DNA of 7,293 nt. Origin: CAVEFW01 sp963643505. Its GTDB lineage: Bacteria > Actinomycetota > Coriobacteriia > Coriobacteriales > Eggerthellaceae. A model generated the notes under the pieces. The model saw only the letters and a list, made by a program, of their open reading frames with translations. It searched no databases and had not been told where the DNA came from. The stretch spans positions 1 to 7,293 of the forward strand of contig CAVIKF010000026.1 of the NCBI GenBank assembly GCA_963643505.1, in the 5' to 3' direction. Below are positions 1 through 5,398 of this stretch, piece after piece; positions within the stretch are counted from its first letter, which is position 1; every line of letters begins with the position of its first letter. Position numbers and translations under genes: made by a program.

Positions 1-22
1 CGGTCCCTGGGCCTTGCGGCAT

Positions 23-57
23 AGGGGCTTCGTACGGAAAAACGTCAGCGTCCCCCT
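23..57. repeat. Weak hairpin, possible end of a REP-like element
   Basis: AGGGG (23-27) pairs with CCCCT (53-57), and ACG/CGT pairs inside across a run of A. The left edge of the window carries no recognisable gene. The CCCCCT end next to the AbiE-like palindrome resembles termini of REP-like repeats in general form only. This is inference from 35 bases; a genome-wide repeat count would be needed to support it. Confidence 0.2.
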
Positions 58-60
58 AAC

Positions 61-96
61 TTTCTTGCTAATCGTGTATATAACATTAGCAAGAAA
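61..96 (+). promoter_or_regulatory. Perfect 12-bp palindrome, likely AbiEi operator/promoter
   Basis: TTTCTTGCTAAT (61-72) and ATTAGCAAGAAA (85-96) are perfect inverted repeats around a 12-nt spacer containing TATAAC (79-84), a plausible -10 element. The right arm runs directly into the ribosome binding site AAAGGAG (94-100) of the AbiEi-like remnant. AbiEi antitoxins of type IV systems are known to repress their own operon by binding inverted repeats at the promoter, so position and symmetry fit an autoregulatory operator. No good -35 element is visible. Binding by the remnant is unlikely because the AbiEi N-terminal DNA-binding domain is missing. Confidence 0.6.
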
Positions 97-99
97 GGA

Positions 100-216
100 G
101 TGGTTGCAAAGCGATACGCAAAGCGAAAGGACAAGGACTTGCGGAAACTGATGCGCTATGCGCAGATGTTCCGTGTTGAAAAACTGCTTCGGCAGTATCT
201 GGAGGTGCTTTCGTGA
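100..216 (+). pseudogene. C-terminal remnant of AbiEi-like antitoxin
   Basis: From a GTG with ribosome binding site AAAGGAG (94-100) this reads 38 codons ending MFRVEKLLRQYLEVLS. That basic helical tail resembles the C-terminus of AbiEi-family type IV antitoxins, normally about 200 residues or more. The winged-helix N-terminus and most of the C-terminal domain are absent. Either an in-frame deletion joined the start region to the 3' end, or the GTG is simply internal to a truncated gene. The stop overlaps the start of an AbiEii-like frame (213), the coupled arrangement usual in abiE operons, and this supports the call more than the short similarity alone. The fragment could still make a 38-residue peptide. 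Family call from memory of the motif, not from a search. Confidence 0.5.
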
Positions 217-236
217 TAAAGGCTTCACAGCAATGA
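213..236 (+). pseudogene. First seven codons of AbiEii-like toxin, then broken
   Basis: GTG at 213 overlaps the TGA of the upstream remnant (214-216) and reads MIKASQQ before a TGA at 234-236. AbiEii nucleotidyltransferase toxins commonly begin with MIK followed by a short polar stretch, and their start usually overlaps the antitoxin stop exactly like this. After codon 7 the sequence becomes the end of a different gene on the opposite strand, so the toxin body is lost. Seven residues are too few for a firm call; the 1-4 base overlap and the neighbour make it plausible. Confidence 0.4.
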
Positions 237-447
237 CCTTGTCTCCGAGCCAGGGATCGAATAGCAGGGCCTTCTGCTTTGAGCAGGCGGTGGTGTAGGG
301 CTGCACGTAGCGCAGTCTCTCGCGCCCGTCGGCTCGTTCGCCCATCGCTTCGCGGTACGTCATCGCCTCGCCGGTCACAACGTTGTTCTACTCCATCTTT
401 TCCTTCTTTTCTCGGTTTGACGATGGAACCTTCCGCCGTGGAGGCAT
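235..447 (-). pseudogene. Unrecognised gene start with in-frame amber, 3'-truncated
   Basis: Read on the minus strand from ATG at 447, the frame gives MPPRRKVPSSNREKKEKME, a TAG at 390-388, then 51 more codons with strongly coding-like codon use, including RERLRYVQPYTTACSKQKAL and FDPWLGDKV. I do not recognise the family. The basic, polar N-terminus and the well-ordered middle suggest a real protein start. The frame meets the AbiEii remnant at about 233-235, and beyond that point the translation looks random, so the gene is truncated there as well as carrying the stop. No Shine-Dalgarno sequence is visible upstream of 447; GTG at about 378-376 is another possible start. The start lies within the leader of the plus-strand ATPase gene. 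Confidence 0.4.
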
Positions 448-456
448 ATAATTCTG

Positions 457-500
457 TTGACAAAAACATTCCCGTTGGCTTCAATTCGTCATCAGGAAGG
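457..500 (+). promoter_or_regulatory. Promoter and ribosome binding site of the ATPase gene
   Basis: A perfect TTGACA (457-462) is followed after 17 bp by TTCAAT (480-485), a 4-of-6 match to the -10 consensus. AGGAAGG (494-500) lies 5 nt before the ATG at 506. Transcription from this promoter would leave a leader of only about 14 nt. A second TATAAT sits at 447-452, but its nearest TTGACG (417-422) is 24 bp away, too far for a standard promoter. Confidence 0.5.
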
Positions 501-505
501 CTCAT

Positions 506-1759
506 ATGGAGATTAAGAGGGACAAATACCTGCACGACCTGGAGGTCAGGCGCGGAAACGGGCTCGTGAAGGTGGTGACGGGCGCCCGCAGGGCCGGCAA
601 GTCCTACATGCTGTTCAAGCTTTTCCGCGATGCGCTGCGCGAAGAGGGCGTGCCGGACGACCATGTGGTCGAGCTCGCCTTCGACCTGCGCAGCTCGCGA
701 CCGCTGCTCGACCCGGACGCGTTCCTCGGATGGGCGTCGCCCAGGCTTTCCGGTGGCGGGGAGCGCTTCGTGCTTCTCGACGAGGTGCAGCTTCTGGGCG
801 ACTTCGAGAGCGTGCTCAACGAGCTCTCGCGCATGCCGGGCGTTGATGTCTACGTCACGGGCAGCAACTCGCGCTTCCTCTCCACCGATATAATCACCGA
901 GTTCCGCGGGCGCGGCGACGAGGTGCACGTGCTGCCGCTCTCCTTCGGGGAATTCATGCAGTGCCGCGACGACGGCGAGGCGCGCGCGTGGGCCGACTAC
1001 GTGGAATTCGGCGGGCTGCCGCTCGTGGCCACGATGGCAACCCCTGAGCAGAAGGCCACCTACCTCAAGAACCTCTTCGAGGAAACCTACATAGCCGACA
1101 TCGTAGAGCGCAACGGCCTGCGCAAGACCCAGGAGTTGGAAGATCTCATCAACGTGATGGCGTCGTCCACGGGCTCGCTCACGAACGCCTCGAAGATCCA
1201 GGCGACCTTCAAGAGCGTGCTGAAGAGCGACATCAGCCTGAACACCGTGAAGGCCTACATCGGGCATCTGGAGGATTCCTTCCTGGTGAGCCCGGCGAGC
1301 CGCTACGACGTCAAGGGGCGCAAGTACATCGGCGCGCCGCTCAAGTACTACTTCGAGGACGTGGGGCTTCGGAACGCGCGGGTGGGCTTCAGGCAGTCCG
1401 AGGAGAACCACCTCATGGAGAACGTGATCTACAACGAGCTGCGATACCGAGGGTTCTCGGTGGACGTTGGCGTGGTGAGGAGCCGCGAGTACGATGAGGA
1501 AGGAACACGCCATCCTGTCACCCGCGAGGTGGACTTCGTGGCCAACCTCGCCGGCAGGCGCTACTACATCCAGTCCGCCTTCGCCATCCCGGATACGACG
1601 AAGGCGGAGCAGGAGAAGGCGTCGCTCTTGGGCATCGGCGACTCGTTCAAGAAGATCGTCGTGGTCAAGGACGTCGTCAACGTGAGCCGCGACGAGCAAG
1701 GGATCGTCACCATGGGACTCTTCGACTTCCTGCTGGACCCGATGAGCCTCGAGCGCTAG
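506..1759 (+). CDS. AAA+ ATPase with C-terminal DUF4143 domain
   Basis: This 417-residue protein has the two-domain layout of the AAA_14/DUF4143 family. The N-terminal ATPase shows Walker A GARRAGKS (26-33), Walker B FVLLDEVQ (88-95) with catalytic D92-E93, and a sensor-1-like strand VTGSNSRFL (117-125). A GGLP motif follows. The DUF4143 half ends in a restriction-endonuclease-like core with E341-x-D343 (EVDFV) and Q356 (YYIQSAF). The true function of these ATPases is unknown; they are abundant and variable in gut anaerobes and archaea and have been suspected of roles in defence or DNA transactions. Length and all core motifs are normal, so the gene looks intact. ATG 506 is supported by AGGAAGG 5 nt upstream and its own promoter. 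High GC at third positions. The stop overlaps a strong ribosome binding site for a lost downstream gene. It is distinct in sequence from the ATPase at the right edge. Confidence 0.9.
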   Translation: MEIKRDKYLHDLEVRRGNGLVKVVTGARRAGKSYMLFKLFRDALREEGVPDDHVVELAFDLRSSRPLLDPDAFLGWASPRLSGGGERFVLLDEVQLLGDFESVLNELSRMPGVDVYVTGSNSRFLSTDIITEFRGRGDEVHVLPLSFGEFMQCRDDGEARAWADYVEFGGLPLVATMATPEQKATYLKNLFEETYIADIVERNGLRKTQELEDLINVMASSTGSLTNASKIQATFKSVLKSDISLNTVKAYIGHLEDSFLVSPASRYDVKGRKYIGAPLKYYFEDVGLRNARVGFRQSEENHLMENVIYNELRYRGFSVDVGVVRSREYDEEGTRHPVTREVDFVANLAGRRYYIQSAFAIPDTTKAEQEKASLLGIGDSFKKIVVVKDVVNVSRDEQGIVTMGLFDFLLDPMSLER

Positions 1760-1768
1760 GAGGACAGG

Positions 1769-1864
1769 ATGACGCAGAGGATCGATCCCCAAAGAGCAGA
1801 TTCAAGACGCAGAAATTGTTGCAGCAGTCCTTTCACTCCTGGTCTTGTCAGCTGGCGAAGTTAG
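1769..1864 (+). pseudogene. Start of a lost downstream gene running into scrambled sequence
   Basis: An ideal AGGAGG (1758-1763) overlaps the ATPase stop and lies 5 nt before ATG 1769, so translation would be coupled to the ATPase. The frame gives MTQRIDPQ and then an Arg/Cys/Ser-rich run with no protein-like character, ending at 1864. A different frame from 1791 reads KEQIQDAEIVAAVLSLLVLS and ends at 1883, where the next ATPase remnant begins. The simplest reading is that the first codons are the genuine start of a former operon partner and the rest is a patchwork of 3' fragments. The peptide may still be made. No family is recognised. Confidence 0.3.
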
Positions 1865-1879
1865 GCGTTCTGTGGGCGA

Positions 1880-2071
1880 ATGAGCGTCGGCCGCATCGGA
1901 AATTCAGAAAGCGGCTTCGTGCTGAGAAAATCGTACGATAACTACTCATATGTTCAGGTTTCGATGACCATTGCTGAGCGTTCCGCAGAGGACTGCGAGT
2001 ATGCGTCGTTGGAAAAGATTGCAGACAACTACGCTAAGTACCTTTTGACAATGGATCGCCTGCCGCAATAG
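1880..2071 (+). pseudogene. C-terminal fragment of a DUF4143 ATPase
   Basis: Sixty-three codons align well with the C-terminal part of the ATPase at 6125-7293: both share SVGRIG, YSYVQV-MTI, a DCEY/DREY block and an I-DNY-K block. The ATPase domain and most of DUF4143 are missing, and the frame ends after MDRLPQ at a TAG formed at the junction with the neighbouring TetR remnant. The conserved E-x-D-F of the nuclease-like core is ESGF here, so the acidic residue is also lost. It is not a copy of either neighbour; it derives from a third, related gene. There is no ribosome binding site, so expression is unlikely. Confidence 0.75.
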
Positions 2072-2427
2072 GCTTGCTCGACGGCGGTTTTGAACACGCG
2101 GCGGTGCTCCTTGATGTACGTCAGGTAAGGCGTCAAATATTCCGGCGTGATAAGGTAGAGCTCTTCGAGTGGGCGGTTATCAAGATTCTCCAGAAACGGA
2201 ATGGGGTCGTGGGGCATGTTGTCCACGAATTCGTCGAACACCAGTTGCGCGCTCTCCGTAAGCAGGTCGCCAAGGTTCTCGTAGTGCAGGTAGAAGGTCG
2301 AGCGATTCACGCCGGCGGTCTGGCAAATTTCCTTCACGGTGATGTAGGTGAAACCCTTCTTCTCGATAAGGCTTAGAAAGGCCCGGTCCATACGCTCGGC
2401 CGTGGCGAAGTACTTGCTTATTCGTTT
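2029..2427 (-). pseudogene. TetR-family regulator, truncated at both ends
   Basis: On the minus strand the frame reads KRISKYFATAERMDRAFLSL from 2427, then a clear TetR helix-turn-helix: TVKEICQTAGVNRSTFYLHY with the usual following G-DLL. The ligand-binding domain starts normally (to FKTAVEQA at about 2072) and then continues into antisense of the neighbouring ATPase fragment, ending at 2029 after about 13 foreign residues. TetR proteins are normally about 190-200 residues, so the last 50-70 are lost. The natural start also seems lost: the frame is joined to the beginning of another gene (2418-2462). ATG 2391 could still start translation but would cut into helix 1. Its target was probably a nearby gene that has also been deleted. 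Confidence 0.7.
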
Positions 2428-2462
2428 GCCAGATGCTCGGCGTAGATCTTGTCGGTGTTCAT
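2418..2462 (-). pseudogene. First 14 codons of a small membrane protein, then deleted
   Basis: ATG 2462 with AAGGAG (2474-2469) 6 nt upstream reads MNTDKIYAEHLANE and a stop at 2418. This matches, from memory, the N-terminus of a widespread small hypothetical membrane protein in Firmicutes and Actinobacteria that begins MNT-KIYAE--ANEY and continues with a charged stretch and transmembrane helices. Here it is joined directly to the TetR frame. The sequence AACGAATA fits both LANEY and the TetR codons around RISK, a plausible short homology at the deletion point. The peptide is probably a relic. Confidence 0.5.
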
Positions 2463-2662
2463 AGCGTGCTCCTTTGCTTATCGGTTTGCTCTATGGCGTC
2501 TATGTTGCCAATAAGCGTGAAGGAGCGGAACAACACGGATGGCGTTTCGCGTCGAGTTGGGAAGTGTGAATTATCATTTTTAGCTTTGTTTGGTCGGAAA
2601 GCTTTGCTCGGGCGGAAGGCTTTAGATGTGCGCAACTCGAAGCCGGAAGCGCTGGGGTAAAT
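2463..2662. other. 200-bp intergenic region without a gene
   Basis: This holds the ribosome binding site of the 2462 remnant, two CTATG direct repeats (2491-2495, 2500-2504), and three imperfect 18-bp units at 2577-2630, the last two beginning CGGAAAGCTTT and CGGAAGGCTTT. No protein-like frame is visible on either strand. It is AT-richer around 2560-2600. No convincing terminator for the membrane-protein gene is seen. Confidence 0.4.
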
Positions 2663-3163
2663 CTACCGTGCTTTCTTCCTGTCGGGTTTGGTTATTCCCA
2701 GGTGCATGCATAGCAGGAACATCGCCAACTGCACCACGCCGGCTATTGAAACGGCGTTTGCGTTCCAGCGGTAGACGCCCGCATCGAACGTCCCCTCGGC
2801 TATCGCCGCGGCAGCATATGTTGCGTTTGCTTCGATCAGGTTCCCCATGAAGCCGGCTCCTATTACCACTAATGCGACCGAGAGTACCCATTTCCAGCGG
2901 ATCCAGATCCTGCGCGTGCTGCCAATCTCTGTGCAGAGGGAATACAGGATGGAGTCGGCAATCAGGCCCACACCGCCGGGGATTATCAGTGCTCGGTCCA
3001 CCATCAATTGATCATTTGTCGTCATCAGGTACATGTCGGGGCTCGAGGGGTTTCCGAGCTGTTGCATCGCGATGAGGGCGGCCACCCCGCCCATCCACAT
3101 GAGGGTGAATATGATATGGAACGCTTTGAGCCGCTGCGTTCCTTCTTTTCCGAACTTCTTCAT
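2663..3163 (-). CDS. Four-helix integral membrane protein, DUF2269-like
   Basis: This 166-residue protein has four predicted transmembrane helices at about 14-33, 58-77, 90-107 and 137-156, with a basic N-terminus and a KPDRKKAR tail. The first helix reads HIIFTLMWMGGVAALI, and the second begins with an Asp-Arg then a PGG turn. This pattern resembles the DUF2269 group of small bacterial membrane proteins of unknown function. GAGGAG (3175-3170) lies 6 nt before the ATG. It diverges from the TetR-family gene at 3317, and a near-perfect palindrome sits in its leader, so it is the most likely target of that regulator. A role in small-molecule stress or efflux is conceivable but unsupported. Gene appears intact. 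Confidence 0.75.
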   Translation of the reverse strand: MKKFGKEGTQRLKAFHIIFTLMWMGGVAALIAMQQLGNPSSPDMYLMTTNDQLMVDRALIIPGGVGLIADSILYSLCTEIGSTRRIWIRWKWVLSVALVVIGAGFMGNLIEANATYAAAAIAEGTFDAGVYRWNANAVSIAGVVQLAMFLLCMHLGITKPDRKKAR

Positions 3164-3192
3164 CTTTTACTCCTCGCAAATGGTATTTACTT

Positions 3193-3218
3193 ACAGCTTT
3201 CAGTAAACTGACAGCTGT
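3193..3218. promoter_or_regulatory. Near-perfect palindrome, probable TetR operator
   Basis: ACAGCTTTCAGT (3193-3204) and ACTGACAGCTGT (3207-3218) are inverted repeats matching at 11 of 12 positions around a central AA. A smaller perfect palindrome GACAGCTGTC overlaps the right arm (3210-3219). The site is 30 bp upstream of the membrane-protein start and about 100 bp upstream of the TetR start, as expected for a regulator controlling its divergent neighbour and perhaps itself. Size and symmetry fit a TetR dimer or dimer pair. Confidence 0.65.
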
Positions 3219-3316
3219 CGTTCATTTTGCGAAGATAGATTCGCTGCTGCAACGGACGACCCTGGCAGGATGAAAGATAAACGACGAAAGTGCCAAGGTG
3301 TCCGGAAAGAGGATGT

Positions 3317-3910
3317 ATGGACTTGCGCGTGGAAAGAACCTATCGGTTGCTGACATCGGCATTCGAGGAGCTCATGGCTGAAAAGCCCGTCTCGGCCATT
3401 ACGGTGAAGGAGCTTTGCGATCGGGCCATGGTGCGGCGAACCACCTTCTACGACCATTTTGCCAGCAAGGATGACTTCTTTCGGTTTTACGTGCGCGACA
3501 TTCGACAATCGATCAGCGAGCGACTGGCGCGGAAAGAGACCGGTATGCCGTTTGCGGAATATGCTCGTGAAATGACGCTTGGGTTTGCACAGGTCGTTTC
3601 GGAGAACCGCATGGCGCTGAATCGGTTGCGGCTCGACTCGTCCTTCGCCAAGCTAGCCAATGCCCTTGCAGCAGAAATCGCCGAGCAGCTGATTCCGATC
3701 GTTGGAGAGATGAAATTTGGCATTGATTCGCGCCGCAAGCGCCTGGATGCCGGCGCCGCTTTCGCCAACTTCTACGCCTGCGGGTTGGTGGGTCTTGTTG
3801 AGTGGTGGGTAGAATGCGACGACCAGTTGGACCCCAATCGGCTTATTGATGCCTACGACGCAACGGTGGGCAGGATGCTTACCCTCGCCGAAGTTCGTAG
3901 TGCCGACTAG
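3317..3910 (+). CDS. TetR/AcrR-family transcriptional regulator
   Basis: This 197-residue regulator has an N-terminal helix-turn-helix at about residues 26-48 (SAITVKELCDRAMVRRTTFY then DHFASKDD), typical of TetR-family proteins in which a short first helix precedes the DNA-binding unit. The remaining 150 residues are the dimerisation and ligand-binding domain, with FANFYACGLVGLVEWWVE near the C-terminus, a pattern common in TetR proteins with C-terminal TetR_C-type domains. Start choice: ATG 3317 has GGAAAG/AGAGGA just upstream; a GTG at 3290 in the same frame would add nine residues without a better ribosome binding site. It presumably represses the divergent membrane-protein gene through the 3193-3218 palindrome. 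Intact. Confidence 0.85.
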   Translation: MDLRVERTYRLLTSAFEELMAEKPVSAITVKELCDRAMVRRTTFYDHFASKDDFFRFYVRDIRQSISERLARKETGMPFAEYAREMTLGFAQVVSENRMALNRLRLDSSFAKLANALAAEIAEQLIPIVGEMKFGIDSRRKRLDAGAAFANFYACGLVGLVEWWVECDDQLDPNRLIDAYDATVGRMLTLAEVRSAD

Positions 3911-4011
3911 GAAACAACTCACTATCAAGAAAGCGCTCCAAGCAGATTTCTCCTGACCGCTGTGCAGTGGCAGAGCATCCCCTCATTCTTCGATTCATTC
4001 TGCACGTTTGC

Positions 4012-4545
4012 TCATTGCGCACCTATCCTGGTTACGGCAATTTCATGTTTGCGCGGTTTCTCGCTGCCGGCGCCGTAGCCAAGCGAGAAGCACAGCAGGG
4101 GAGTGAAGCCTTCGGGGATGCCAAGCTGCTTCATCAGCTGGGCGCTTTGAGCCACGGCCGCCGCGGCCCCGCCCCAAATGATATTATCGATACCTAAGCT
4201 GGTTGCGGCGATAGCCATGTTTTCTAACACGCAGGCGGCGTTGGCATATTCCATCCCGGGCACTATGACAGGCTTGGAAGACACAAAGACCATCACCGGC
4301 GCACCGAAACTTTTATCCATGTGCTTGCCCAACATTTTGAAGATCATCTCGTTAACGGCGGTGTTTATCTGGTCGAACAGTGCCTTGTCTTGCACTACCG
4401 TCAGGTACAGCGAGCCGTAATCGCCGGAGCCCACGGGCGCCGCCATTCCGGCTTCCAAAATAGCCTGCAAGTCCTCTTCGCTGACAGGGGTGTTCTTGTA
4501 CGACCGTGTGGATTTTCTGGCCGAGATTGCTTGAATTGTTTCCAT
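4012..4545 (-). CDS. Nitroreductase-family FMN oxidoreductase
   Basis: The 177-residue product fits the compact nitroreductase fold: homodimeric, FMN-binding, cytosolic, using NAD(P)H to reduce nitroaromatics, quinones or related electrophiles. Visible motifs are the N-terminal phosphate/FMN-binding RKSTRSY (10-16), APVGSGDYG (36-44), the central helix NAACVLENMAIAATSLGID (102-120), IIWGG (122-126), and the C-terminal LGYGAGSEKPRKH (155-167), where basic residues normally contact the FMN phosphate. GGAG (4557-4554) lies 8 nt before ATG 4545. It diverges from an HxlR-family regulator gene across 135 bp; such pairs are a known arrangement for redox-inducible nitroreductases. Physiological substrate unknown. 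Intact. Confidence 0.88.
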   Translation of the reverse strand: METIQAISARKSTRSYKNTPVSEEDLQAILEAGMAAPVGSGDYGSLYLTVVQDKALFDQINTAVNEMIFKMLGKHMDKSFGAPVMVFVSSKPVIVPGMEYANAACVLENMAIAATSLGIDNIIWGGAAAAVAQSAQLMKQLGIPEGFTPLLCFSLGYGAGSEKPRKHEIAVTRIGAQ

Positions 4546-4637
4546 TACGAGGTCTCCGTTTTCGGGTTGCCGTTAGATACAGACACCATAATCGGCGCTT
4601 ACCCAAGCTTTAACAAGTACGATAGATTTTTAGAGGT

Positions 4638-4655
4638 ACTATTAATTTTGATAGT
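4638..4655. promoter_or_regulatory. ACTAT-N8-ATAGT inverted repeat, candidate HxlR operator
   Basis: ACTAT (4638-4642) and ATAGT (4651-4655) form an inverted repeat with an AT-rich 8-nt spacer inside the divergent nitroreductase/HxlR promoter region, 26 bp before the regulator start. HxlR-family dimers bind short-armed palindromes of this general kind. The whole stretch 4600-4665 is clearly AT-richer than its surroundings, as promoters are. No unambiguous -35/-10 pair can be assigned on either strand. Confidence 0.45.
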
Positions 4656-4680
4656 GTAAGAAAACGGGGTAGGAGACCTA

Positions 4681-5013
4681 ATGGACGCTTTGTCTTTTGA
4701 TGCGAAAGATTGCCCGATTGCGAGGATTTCTAAAGTGATCCAAGGGAAGTGGACGATGGTGGTCATCTATGTGCTATCCGAAGGCACGCTGCGCTTCAGC
4801 GAGATTCACCGCAGGTTGCCACACATCACCGAAGCTAATTTGACGAAGGACCTGCGCACGCTTGAGGCGCACGGCATTATCCATAGGGAAGTGTATCCGG
4901 TGGTTCCCCCGAAGGTGGAGTATTCGCTTACCGAGGCTGGCAGGGAGTTTCTGCCAATCTTGGACGCATTGAATTCTTGGGCCGATAAGTACACACAGGC
5001 GCCGGAGGGATAA
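4681..5013 (+). CDS. HxlR-family regulator with a single N-terminal cysteine
   Basis: This 110-residue winged-helix protein shows the full HxlR signature: CPI at 11-13, I-GKW (20-24), RFSEIHRRLPHITEANLTKD forming the recognition region, LR-LE-HGII-R, and VPPKVEYSLTEAGRE as the wing. Cys11 sits at the position of the redox-sensing cysteine of YodB and HypR in Bacillus subtilis, and it is the only cysteine, so any disulfide would be between subunits through the same residue. AGGAG (4671-4675) lies 5 nt before ATG 4681. It likely controls the divergent nitroreductase gene and itself, responding to quinones, aldehydes or disulfide stress. That role is inferred from family and context. Confidence 0.88.
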   Translation: MDALSFDAKDCPIARISKVIQGKWTMVVIYVLSEGTLRFSEIHRRLPHITEANLTKDLRTLEAHGIIHREVYPVVPPKVEYSLTEAGREFLPILDALNSWADKYTQAPEG

Positions 5014-5070
5014 ATATGTTAGTTGCCCATTTTCTTTTTGCGTACCTTTGGTGCGGAAGGCCATAGCTCT

Positions 5071-5388
5071 CTATCCGATTTCCCAGCGTCCACTGCGAGC
5101 GCTTCCTGTTCTCTTTAACGCCCCGGATTCTTTGAGCTTTGCAACGATGCGCTCCGCCGTACGCTTTGAGCAGCCGAGCTCCGTTGCCAGCGAGGACACG
5201 TTACCTTTGGGGTTCGCTGCAAAATACGACAGTGTCCGCTTTGCCGCAAGGGCATGCTCGTCAACCGGCTTGGAGAAAGGAGCAAGCGCATCGCGTATCG
5301 CCTCGAGCATAAACTCCACGAACGCCTCGCTCAACCCCGCCGCATCTGACTTTGCCAGGGCTGCGTAAAACGGTGGTTCGTATGCCAT
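5071..5388 (-). CDS. Mini-Fic: Fic protein with catalytic core deleted
   Basis: The 105-residue frame joins two parts of a Fic-family protein. MAYEPPF (1-7) matches the usual N-terminus of these Fic proteins, and from Tyr8 on (YAALAKSDAAG then AFVEFMLEAIRDAL) it is the region that normally follows the catalytic domain. The HPFxxGNGR AMPylation motif and about 200 residues between are missing, with the frame kept. Residues about 48-105 form an intact winged helix-turn-helix (VSSLATELGCSKRTAERIVA, then LKRTGSARSGRWEIG). AGGAGG lies 5-6 nt before ATG 5388 and a triple-copy repeat lies just upstream. It therefore looks translatable and may bind DNA while lacking any transferase activity. Whether it is a working regulator or a recent pseudogene cannot be told from one sequence. 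Fic call from C-terminal pattern, no search done. Confidence 0.65.
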   Translation of the reverse strand: MAYEPPFYAALAKSDAAGLSEAFVEFMLEAIRDALAPFSKPVDEHALAAKRTLSYFAANPKGNVSSLATELGCSKRTAERIVAKLKESGALKRTGSARSGRWEIG

Positions 5389-5398
5389 AACACCCTCC

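Noticed and set aside
388..390. Amber codon read through or recoded (pyrrolysine-like) in the minus-strand frame
   Set aside because: No downstream recoding element, no sign of suppressor genes, and the frame is truncated soon after; a simple nonsense mutation explains it.
417..452. TTGACG with TATAAT as a promoter for the first ATPase
   Set aside because: The spacing is 24 bp, far from the usual 16-18. The TTGACA at 457 with 17-bp spacing is preferred.
86..1792. A 568-codon open frame on the minus strand opposite the first ATPase
   Set aside because: It is the antisense of a strongly supported AAA+ gene with all motifs; the long frame comes from high GC at third positions. Its translation has no domain character and is rich in His, Arg, Val and Glu, typical of antisense frames.
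2577..2630. Three 18-bp tandem units as a CRISPR or functional repeat array
   Set aside because: Only about 10 of 18 positions agree between units 2 and 3 and fewer with unit 1; no spacers and no cas genes.
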